From contig PGCN01000018.1 of assembly GCA_002786385.1 (NCBI GenBank), positions 434,001-498,000 on the forward strand: a DNA stretch of 64,000 nt, written 5' to 3'. The notes under the pieces were generated by a model. The model saw nothing but the letters and a program-made list of their open reading frames with translations, was not told the DNA's origin and ran no database searches. The position numbers were made by a program, and so were the translations under genes. The stretch comes from Flavobacterium sp. FEMGT703F (lineage in GTDB: Bacteria; Bacteroidota; Bacteroidia; Flavobacteriales; Flavobacteriaceae). Positions 17,519 to 24,230 of the stretch are shown piece after piece; within the stretch, counting starts at the first letter, position 1, and the number at the start of each line of letters is the position of its first letter.

Positions 17519-17545
17519 CAAAAATAACTATTAAATCTGTTCCAA
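17519..17545 (-). promoter_or_regulatory. Promoter candidate for the flippase operon
   Basis: Reading on the minus strand, TTG (17545-17543), a 16-base spacer and TATTTTTG (17526-17519) match the Bacteroidota promoter with a slightly short spacer. It directly follows the atpG terminator, as expected for a new transcription unit. Confidence 0.5.
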
Positions 17546-17570
17546 AAAAAAAGAGCGAACAAATGTTCGC
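17544..17570 (-). terminator. Intrinsic terminator of the ATP synthase operon
   Basis: Reading on the minus strand, a stem (17570-17565 with 17560-17555, extendable with one mismatch to 10 bp) has an ATTT loop. It is followed by nine T. It lies 26 bases after the atpG stop. Confidence 0.88.
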
Positions 17571-17595
17571 CCTTTCCTTGAAATATTGTGTAAAA

Positions 17596-18453
17596 CTATC
17601 CGTTTAAGGCTTCCGCTCCACCAACAATTTCCAAAATTTCTCCGGTAATTGCCGCTTGACGCGCTTTGTTGTACGTTAGTTTTAATTGGTTTCTTAAATC
17701 GGTTGCGTTGTCAGTTGCTTTGTGCATTGCGGTCATACGAGCACCATGCTCAGCAGCAAAAGAATCGCGTACAGATTTGTACAACTGTGTTTTTAATGAC
17801 TTAGGAATAAGTGTTAATATAATTTCCTCTTTTGACGGTTCGAAAATGTAATCGCCCGCAGTCGTATTCTCGGATTGTATTGGTGCCAATGGCAAAAATT
17901 GCTCAGTCATTACCAATTGAGTAGCGGCATTTTTAAATTGATTGTAAACAATTTCAATTTTGTCGTATTCTCCGGCCACGAACTTATCGGTTAGCAAGTT
18001 GGCAACTTCTGCTACATTTTCAAAGGTAAGGGAATCAAATACATCACTTCTGTTGGCAATAACATTATGTGTTTTTCTCAAAACATCATTTCCTTTTTTA
18101 CCAATAGCAAATACATCTACTTGTTTGCCGGCATAAGCATCAGCAACAACTTTTACTTGCTTGATAACGTTGGTATTGAAAGCACCACACAAACCACGGT
18201 TTGAGGTAACAGCTACGATTAAGACTTTATTTACCTCACGTTGTGAAGTGTATTGTCCGCCTGCATCACCATCTAAAGTAGCACTAACACTTTGTAATAA
18301 TTCCGTTAATTTTTCGGCATAAGGACGCATCGCTGTAATAGCATCTTGTGCTTTTTTCAGCTTAGCGGCAGAAACCATCTTCATCGCTGATGTGATTTGC
18401 ATCGTCGACTGAACGGAAGTAATTCTATTACGGATTTCCTTTAAGTTTGCCAT
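17596..18453 (-). CDS. atpG: ATP synthase F1 subunit gamma
   Basis: The 285-residue protein forms the central rotor shaft. The N-terminal helix MANLKEIRNRITSVQSTMQITSAMKMVSAAKLKKAQ and the C-terminal helix HGARMTAMHKATDNATDLRNQLKLTYNKARQAAITGEILEIVGGAEAL are the coiled-coil halves that turn inside the alpha/beta hexamer. TSNRGLCGAFN is the conserved middle motif. It is the last gene of the atp run. atpD and atpC (beta, epsilon) are not in the window, in line with the split F1 operons of Bacteroidota. Confidence 0.97.
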   Translation of the reverse strand: MANLKEIRNRITSVQSTMQITSAMKMVSAAKLKKAQDAITAMRPYAEKLTELLQSVSATLDGDAGGQYTSQREVNKVLIVAVTSNRGLCGAFNTNVIKQVKVVADAYAGKQVDVFAIGKKGNDVLRKTHNVIANRSDVFDSLTFENVAEVANLLTDKFVAGEYDKIEIVYNQFKNAATQLVMTEQFLPLAPIQSENTTAGDYIFEPSKEEIILTLIPKSLKTQLYKSVRDSFAAEHGARMTAMHKATDNATDLRNQLKLTYNKARQAAITGEILEIVGGAEALNG

Positions 18454-18473
18454 AGTTAATTTGAAAATTATCA

Positions 18474-18518
18474 GATTTGAAAATTTAAAAATGGATTACA
18501 TCTTCAAATTCTCAAATC
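18474..18518. repeat. Imperfect intergenic inverted repeat between atpA and atpG
   Basis: A 13-base arm (18474-18486) pairs with 18506-18518 with one mismatch around a 19-base loop. Related TTTGAAAATT and CTTCAAATT units flank it. This looks like a short AT-rich intergenic palindrome that could form an mRNA stem, perhaps setting the atpA/atpG ratio. It has no T tract and is not placed as a terminator. Confidence 0.45.
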
Positions 18519-18530
18519 TTCAAATTGTTA

Positions 18531-20108
18531 TTAGTTATATTTTGCTGAAATTTCTTTAGCTGCTTTTTCTAAAACGTCAGTAATATTATCATCTAACTTA
18601 CCGGCTTTTAAAGCATTCAAAGTATCTCTGTGTTTGTTGTTCAAGTACTCGATATAATCTTTTTCGAATTCTTTTACTTTGTTTACAGGAACATTTCTCA
18701 ACAAGTTTTTAGAACCAGCGTAGATAATAGCCACCTGATCTTCTACTGTAAACGGATCGTTTACGGCTTGTTTCAAGATTTCAACGTTTCTTCTACCTTT
18801 TTCGATTACATTTAGAGTAGCAGCATCAAGGTCTGAACCGAATTTAGCAAACGCTTCCAATTCACGGAATTGTGCTTGATCCAATTTCAAAGTACCAGCT
18901 ACTTTTTTCATCGATTTAATTTGTGCATTACCTCCAACACGTGATACCGAGATACCTACGTTAATCGCCGGACGAACCCCTGAGTTGAACAAGTCAGACT
19001 CCAAGAAAATTTGACCGTCGGTAATTGAAATTACGTTGGTTGGGATATACGCAGAAACGTCACCTGCTTGTGTTTCAATAATTGGTAAAGCTGTTAATGA
19101 ACCGCCACCTTTTACGATTGGGCGTAAAGATTCCGGTAAGTCGTTCATGTTTTTAGCAATATCATCATCGGCAATTACTTTACAAGCTCTTTCTAATAAA
19201 CGAGAGTGTAAGTAGAATACGTCTCCAGGATAAGCCTCACGTCCCGGTGGTCTTCTTAACAACAAAGACACCTCACGGTAAGCTACCGCTTGTTTTGATA
19301 AATCATCATAAATAATCAAGGCCGGACGACCTGAATCACGGAAATACTCTCCGATAGCAGCACCTGCCATTGGAGCATATACCTGCATTGGTGCAGGGTC
19401 AGAAGCGTTGGCAGCAACAATTACTGTATAAGCCATAGCTCCTTTTTCTTCTAATGTTTTAGCAATACCTGCAACTGTTGACGCTTTTTGTCCAACAGCA
19501 ACATAGATACAAAATACCGGTTGACCAGCATCGTAGAACTCTTTTTGGTTCAAGATCGTGTCGATACAAACCGTAGTCTTACCTGTTTGACGGTCACCAA
19601 TTACCAACTCACGTTGACCTCTACCTACAGGAATCATGGCGTCGATTGACTTGATACCAGTTTGTAACGGCTCGGTTACCGGCTGACGGAAGATAACTCC
19701 AGGAGCTTTTCTTTCCAATGGCATTTCGTATAAGTCTCCTCCGATTGGACCTTTACCGTCGATTGGCTCACCAAGGGTGTTTACTACACGACCTACGATT
19801 TGCTCACCCACTTTTAAAGACGCAATACGTTGAGTTCTTTTTACGGTTGATCCTTCTTTGATACCGGTTGAAGGTCCTAAAAGTACTACCCCAACATTGT
19901 CTTCTTCCAAGTTCAATACGATAGCTTCCAATCCGTTGTCGAATTGTACTAACTCACCGTATTGTGCGTTTGATAACCCGTAAACACGAGCGATACCATC
20001 CCCAACTTGAAGAACTGTTCCTACTTCTTCTAATGTAGCACCGGATTGAAATCCTTCTACTTGTTTCTTTAATATTGCTGAAATTTCAGCAGCTTTAATT
20101 TCTGCCAT
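18531..20108 (-). CDS. atpA: ATP synthase F1 subunit alpha
   Basis: The 525-residue non-catalytic nucleotide-binding subunit shows Walker A GDRQTGKT, the [12 protein letters not shown] segment, the arginine-finger region ([30 protein letters not shown]) and the [21 protein letters not shown] signature. The N-terminal residues 1-30 form the delta-binding part. It lies 18 bases after the small secreted-protein gene and before atpG. Length and motifs are normal. Confidence 0.98.
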   Translation of the reverse strand: MAEIKAAEISAILKKQVEGFQSGATLEEVGTVLQVGDGIARVYGLSNAQYGELVQFDNGLEAIVLNLEEDNVGVVLLGPSTGIKEGSTVKRTQRIASLKVGEQIVGRVVNTLGEPIDGKGPIGGDLYEMPLERKAPGVIFRQPVTEPLQTGIKSIDAMIPVGRGQRELVIGDRQTGKTTVCIDTILNQKEFYDAGQPVFCIYVAVGQKASTVAGIAKTLEEKGAMAYTVIVAANASDPAPMQVYAPMAGAAIGEYFRDSGRPALIIYDDLSKQAVAYREVSLLLRRPPGREAYPGDVFYLHSRLLERACKVIADDDIAKNMNDLPESLRPIVKGGGSLTALPIIETQAGDVSAYIPTNVISITDGQIFLESDLFNSGVRPAINVGISVSRVGGNAQIKSMKKVAGTLKLDQAQFRELEAFAKFGSDLDAATLNVIEKGRRNVEILKQAVNDPFTVEDQVAIIYAGSKNLLRNVPVNKVKEFEKDYIEYLNNKHRDTLNALKAGKLDDNITDVLEKAAKEISAKYN

Positions 20109-20126
20109 AATATATAATCTAAAAGA

Positions 20127-20573
20127 TTAGTTTATTTTTAATTTTAAATTTTCGTTATTGTACTTATTGATAAAAATAGTCAGTTTTTCTTCGTCAATAT
20201 TTCCGTTTTCATCCACCAACTTAGATTTATAGATGGCTTTGATTACATCCTTATGATCCATGTCTATGAATATTTCCTGCCCGCTTTTCAAAAATCTTAC
20301 TGTGAACACGAACTCTTTTTTTAAAGGAGACATTCCGTATTTCGAAGGATTTGGAGTTCTGTAATAAGCGTCATTTCTTACTTGGTATTCTGTACTTAAT
20401 ACCGTTACAAATTCAACAGCTGACAAAGTTGAGAAAGTATAAGTATCTCCCTGTCTTTCGTAGTTGTAAACTTCAACATCATCGATGATTACTTTGTCTT
20501 TTTTCAGCTTTACTTTTTGAGCGAAAGCAGAAAAACTGAGAACAAAGAACAATATTGTAAATACCTTTTTCAT
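20127..20573 (-). CDS. Small secreted protein of unknown function inside the atp operon
   Basis: The 148-residue protein has a clear Sec signal peptide (MKKVFTILFFVLSFSAFAQ, cleavage after AFA). The mature domain is charged and probably beta-rich: KLKKDKVIIDDVEVYNYER, then FSTLSAVEFVTVLSTEYQVRN. I do not recognise a family. It lies between atpH (6 bases downstream of the atpH stop) and atpA (18 bases upstream of its start) with no terminator or promoter visible. It is therefore almost surely co-transcribed with the ATP synthase. That is unexpected, because a periplasmic or exported product has no known place in F1Fo assembly. It may simply ride on a strong operon. Confidence 0.78.
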   Translation of the reverse strand: MKKVFTILFFVLSFSAFAQKVKLKKDKVIIDDVEVYNYERQGDTYTFSTLSAVEFVTVLSTEYQVRNDAYYRTPNPSKYGMSPLKKEFVFTVRFLKSGQEIFIDMDHKDVIKAIYKSKLVDENGNIDEEKLTIFINKYNNENLKLKIN

Positions 20574-20579
20574 GGGTGG

Positions 20580-21107
20580 TTAATTTGAAAATTCTCTTCT
20601 TAACTCTTGCAATCTGTTGGCTACAGATGCATTGTATTGTTTGTCGCCGATTCTCAAAATGAAACCACCAATAATGCTTGGGTCAACTGTATTTTGAACC
20701 GTTATTTTTTTGTTTGAAATGGTAGCAATTTTCTCTAACACTTGTTTTTCCAATTCCGCTGTAATAGGAAAAGCAGTCGTTACATTGGCTACTTCTACAC
20801 CGATCATTTCATCGAACTGAGCGTTGAATTGTGCAGCAATTGCAGCTAAAATTTCAAATCTTTTGTTTTCTTGCAACAATCGAAACAACGAATTGGTCTC
20901 AGGTTGCACTCCAGCGAAAATTTCTTTCACGGCATTCATTTTCACTTCTGAAGAAGTAACCGGGCTTGATAAAAAATCGCTCAATTCAGTATTCCCTTTG
21001 ACAGTAGCTGCTACAGCCAACATATCATCGTTTACTTTAGTGGCGTTTCCACTGGAAACCGCTGTTTCTAATATTGCTTTTGCGTATCTAATCGCTGCTC
21101 TTGACAT
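20580..21107 (-). CDS. atpH: ATP synthase F1 subunit delta
   Basis: The 175-residue peripheral-stalk subunit caps the alpha/beta hexamer. It shows the N-terminal helical bundle (RAAIRYAKAILETAVSSGNATKVNDDML) and the C-terminal conserved DPSIIGGFILRIGDKQYNASVANRLQELRREF. It follows atpF by five bases. The family signature residues are intact. Confidence 0.95.
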   Translation of the reverse strand: MSRAAIRYAKAILETAVSSGNATKVNDDMLAVAATVKGNTELSDFLSSPVTSSEVKMNAVKEIFAGVQPETNSLFRLLQENKRFEILAAIAAQFNAQFDEMIGVEVANVTTAFPITAELEKQVLEKIATISNKKITVQNTVDPSIIGGFILRIGDKQYNASVANRLQELRREFSN

Positions 21108-21112
21108 ACCGA

Positions 21113-21613
21113 TTAATTTAATTTTACGTCGCCTAACATTTTCTCAACCAATTTGGTTTGAGCTTCTTTGTTAGACAATTCATCTTTCAATAATTTCTCG
21201 GCGATGTCTAATGATAAAGTAGAAACTTGCGCTTTCAATTCGGCCATAGCGGCATTTTTCTCACTTTCAATAGAAGCCTTAGCTTGCTCGATCATTTTTT
21301 GACCGGCTACTTGAGCTTCTGTCTTAGCATCGTTAACCATTTTTTCTTTGATTTCACGAGCTTCTTTTATCATCGCATCACGCTCTAATCTTGCTTCAGC
21401 CAATAATTTCTCATTGTCTGATTTTAAGTTTTGCATTTCTTTCTTTGCATTTTCTGCAGAAAGCAAAGCGTTTTTGATTCCTTCTTCTCTTTCGTTAACC
21501 GCATCTAAAATAGGTTTCCAAGCAAATTTTTTCAAAAGGAAAATTAGCCCAACGAACAATATTGTTTGCATGATAAACAAACCTATTGAAAACTGTCCAA
21601 ATAATTCTTCCAT
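21113..21613 (-). CDS. atpF: ATP synthase Fo subunit b
   Basis: The 166-residue peripheral-stalk subunit has one N-terminal membrane helix (FSIGLFIMQTILFVGLIFLLKKFAW) followed by a long charged coiled coil to the C-terminus. That is the usual b-subunit layout. It sits between atpE and atpH in the standard order and is homodimeric in this type of enzyme. Confidence 0.95.
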   Translation of the reverse strand: MEELFGQFSIGLFIMQTILFVGLIFLLKKFAWKPILDAVNEREEGIKNALLSAENAKKEMQNLKSDNEKLLAEARLERDAMIKEAREIKEKMVNDAKTEAQVAGQKMIEQAKASIESEKNAAMAELKAQVSTLSLDIAEKLLKDELSNKEAQTKLVEKMLGDVKLN

Positions 21614-21692
21614 TATAATATGTCTTTAGTTTAAATGATGTTTAATAGTTAACAAAAGCTACAACCAACCGTTGCAGCTTTTGTTTGTTTTT

Positions 21693-21917
<225 letters not shown>

Positions 21918-21920
21918 TTA

Positions 21921-23108
21921 TTAATGATGAGCAGCTTCATGGTGCTCATCATGGTGATGCTCCTCAACAGCGGCCCCGAAATAAAGTGCTGCCAACATGG
22001 TGAAGATATAAGCCTGTAATAAGGCAACTAAGATTTCCAATAAAGATAGTACAAAAGCCAAGAAGAACGACAACGGACTTCCGATTGGACTGTTGAAAGT
22101 ATACATCAAAGCAATCAAACTCATCAATACAATGTGTCCCGCTACCATATTAGCATACAAACGAATCATCAATGAGAACGGTTTGATGATGGTTCCTAAC
22201 AATTCGATAGGCGCCAAAATAAACTTCATCGGAACCGGAACACCCGGCATCCAAAAAATGTGTCCCCAATAATCTTTCTTAGCAGTAAACGTGGTAATCA
22301 AATAAGTAATTAAAGCCAATGAAGCTGTAATAGCAAGGTTACCGGTGATGTTTACCCCTAGTGGAGTCAATCCGAACATATTTAAGAACCAAATAAAGAA
22401 GAAGATGGTTAATAAAAAGCTCATGTATTTTTTATAGTGCTTCTCCCCAATATTAGGAATAGCAATATCGTCTCTGATGTAAAGGATGATTGGCTCGAAG
22501 AATCTTCCGGCACCTTTGGCAATAGAACCGTTTTTCTTGTATGACTTTCCTAAACCGGCAAACACCATGAACAAGATCAAACCAACAACTAAAATCATAA
22601 AGATGTTTTTAGTGATTGAAAAATCGATAGGCTTAGCATTGGTTACATGTCCTTTTGCGTCTTCGGTGAAGTTACCATCAGCGTCTGTTTTATAAACCAA
22701 ACCATCATGGTGGTTGATTTTATAGTAGTTTCCATTAGACTCGGCTACTGCTTCTCCATGCTCAAATTTAGAAGAAGAGAAAACGTGTAATCCGCCATCC
22801 CATAAAATTACAGGTAGTGGAAATCCAACATGCGTAGGATGCTCTTCACCTCCATAAGTAAAAAGGGTAAAATCGTGAGAATCCATCAAGTGGTGCTTGA
22901 TGTAGGCTTTTCTTTCTAAATCGGCTTTTTGTTCTTCTGATAAGTTAGCAGTTTCTCCGTGCGCTTCATGAGATTTTGAGGCAACTTCGTGAGTTGCTTC
23001 AACGGCTACGTGAGTAGAATCTCCGGTTGGATTTGCAATACTAATTAATGGAAAGAAAGCTACTAAAGCAGCGATTATAAATTGGAGTGGTTTTTTTGAA
23101 AACACCAT
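21921..23108 (-). CDS. atpB: ATP synthase Fo subunit a, with long His-rich extensions
   Basis: The 395-residue protein is much longer than the usual 230-270. An N-terminal signal peptide (about residues 1-25) and a roughly 135-residue His/Glu-rich periplasmic domain precede the canonical five-helix core, which starts near KNIFMILVVGLILF. The essential Arg lies in LMIRLYANMVAGH. The C-terminus ends with a His-rich tail (EEHHHDEHHEAAHH). It forms the proton half-channels next to the c-ring. Long a-subunits of this type occur in related bacteria; what the extension does is not known. It heads the atpB-E-F-H-x-A-G order. Confidence 0.95.
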   Translation of the reverse strand: MVFSKKPLQFIIAALVAFFPLISIANPTGDSTHVAVEATHEVASKSHEAHGETANLSEEQKADLERKAYIKHHLMDSHDFTLFTYGGEEHPTHVGFPLPVILWDGGLHVFSSSKFEHGEAVAESNGNYYKINHHDGLVYKTDADGNFTEDAKGHVTNAKPIDFSITKNIFMILVVGLILFMVFAGLGKSYKKNGSIAKGAGRFFEPIILYIRDDIAIPNIGEKHYKKYMSFLLTIFFFIWFLNMFGLTPLGVNITGNLAITASLALITYLITTFTAKKDYWGHIFWMPGVPVPMKFILAPIELLGTIIKPFSLMIRLYANMVAGHIVLMSLIALMYTFNSPIGSPLSFFLAFVLSLLEILVALLQAYIFTMLAALYFGAAVEEHHHDEHHEAAHH

Positions 23109-23148
23109 ATCTGATAATTAGCTAAGATTTTATTTCTCAAATTTGGTG

Positions 23149-23156
23149 CAAAAGTA
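23149..23156 (-). promoter_or_regulatory. -7 element upstream of atpB
   Basis: On the minus strand the octamer TACTTTTG (23156-23149) matches TAnnTTTG, 41 bases before the atpB start. It lies in the only sizeable gap (116 bases) between the accessory genes and atpB. No clean -33 TTG is visible. Confidence 0.45.
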
Positions 23157-23224
23157 CAATATTAATTAATATTAAAAAGTATCTGTTTTATTTTTTTTGA
23201 CAGAAATGACAATTAAAAGCAGAT

Positions 23225-23623
23225 TTATTGTTTATTATTTAAAATTCTGATAGTTACATAGGTCTCCATTGCCAAAAAGTAAATAAAAATGATAAAAAAA
23301 CTCATTTTTTCGATTGGCGTTTTTTCCAAGTTGGCAGCCAGTATCGGTTTGAGGAAAATATAGGCAATACCCATTTTAAGTGTAGTTAGTAGTAAAAAAG
23401 CATACCCAACTGAGTTGATACTCTTTTGTTTGACCAAATCTAAAACTAAAATTAAGAACGCAGAAAAGAAGAAAAAGAACAAATACAACAACTCCAAAGT
23501 ATACACGAATTGGTCTTGATACAATTTCGGAACCCAAAAATAAAAAACAGTTTTATGAATCAAATACCCGATTGTTCCCAGAACTAATAAGGTAAAAATG
23601 GATTTGAATTTTTGTAAATTCAT
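23225..23623 (-). CDS. Small four-helix membrane protein upstream of atpB (possibly DUF6168-like)
   Basis: The 132-residue protein has four hydrophobic helices (FTLLVLGTIGYLIHKTVF, LELLYLFFFFFSAFLILVL, VGYAFLLLTTLKMGIAYIFL, FFIIFIYFLAMETYVTIRI). I chose ATG 23623 (MNLQKFKSIF); a longer frame to 23680 overlaps the AtpZ-like gene. The position between an AtpZ/AtpI-like gene and atpB recalls the small AtpI-type proteins that precede many atp operons and help assemble the c-ring. That role is inferred from place and topology. The DUF6168 name is my recollection of such flavobacterial proteins and is not certain. Confidence 0.7.
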   Translation of the reverse strand: MNLQKFKSIFTLLVLGTIGYLIHKTVFYFWVPKLYQDQFVYTLELLYLFFFFFSAFLILVLDLVKQKSINSVGYAFLLLTTLKMGIAYIFLKPILAANLEKTPIEKMSFFIIFIYFLAMETYVTIRILNNKQ

Positions 23624-23624
23624 G

Positions 23625-23855
23625 TTATTGGTCGGATTTATTGATTTCTTTGAGTTGTCGGTTGAGATTATAAAAAGCAATGGCTACACCAAGCAGAGTT
23701 AGCAACTTAACATAAAGATGTTGAGGATTAGTATACTTTTGATCGAGCCAATCTCCGAACTTAGCAAACAAGAAAACGATAACACCCATTTGAATCGGAA
23801 TGTTCACCAGGGCTAACCACTTGTTAGGCGCTTTGTTCTTCTTTGGTTGGTCCAT
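23625..23855 (-). CDS. AtpZ/AtpI-family protein
   Basis: The 76-residue protein has two membrane helices (WLALVNIPIQMGVIVFLFAKFGDWLD and LYVKLLTLLGVAIAFYNLNRQ) with the GxWLD-type turn of AtpZ. Family members form small channels or assembly factors encoded just upstream of the ATP synthase genes. I start at ATG 23855 (MDQPKKNK); a possible start three codons upstream is less likely. The first 32 bases overlap the end of the bactofilin gene, and the stop is one base from the next start, so these genes are tightly coupled. Confidence 0.82.
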   Translation of the reverse strand: MDQPKKNKAPNKWLALVNIPIQMGVIVFLFAKFGDWLDQKYTNPQHLYVKLLTLLGVAIAFYNLNRQLKEINKSDQ

Positions 23856-24228
23856 TAGGCGCAAGGTTTTTTACATGCGGTTTCATCACACAAGAAGCAC
23901 TGAACTCGGCTCCTGGTTCAACCGAGAGTTTACCGCAAACTACCTCTCCGATGATGTGCGATCTCGATTTTACATTGAGGATTTCCTGCACTTGGATTTT
24001 GCCTTCAAATCGGCCTTCAATATCGGCATTTTTACAAATAATGTCGCCTTTAACGCTTCCGGCAGGTCCAATTACGATTTTCCCTTTGGATTGAAAATTG
24101 CCAATCAAATGGCCGTCTAAACGAAAGTCTGCCGGAGAATTGATGTCGCCGGTAATAGTGGTTCCTTCTACAATTCGATTGGTTTTACCCAATAAATCGG
24201 TGTATGATTTCGGACTTTTTTCAAACAT
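23824..24228 (-). CDS. Bactofilin family polymer-forming protein
   Basis: The 134-residue protein has the central bactofilin beta-helix: NRIVEGTTITGDINSPADFRLDGHLIGNFQSKGKIVIGPAGSVKGDIICKNADIEG shows the repeated short strands and glycines. The N- and C-terminal tails are unstructured. Bactofilins polymerise without nucleotide into filaments that place cell-wall or motility factors. The gene begins two bases after the sprE/porW stop and overlaps the AtpZ-like gene, so it links a gliding/secretion gene to the atp cluster on one transcript. Confidence 0.9.
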   Translation of the reverse strand: MFEKSPKSYTDLLGKTNRIVEGTTITGDINSPADFRLDGHLIGNFQSKGKIVIGPAGSVKGDIICKNADIEGRFEGKIQVQEILNVKSRSHIIGEVVCGKLSVEPGAEFSASCVMKPHVKNLAPNGPTKEEQSA

Positions 24229-24230
24229 GA

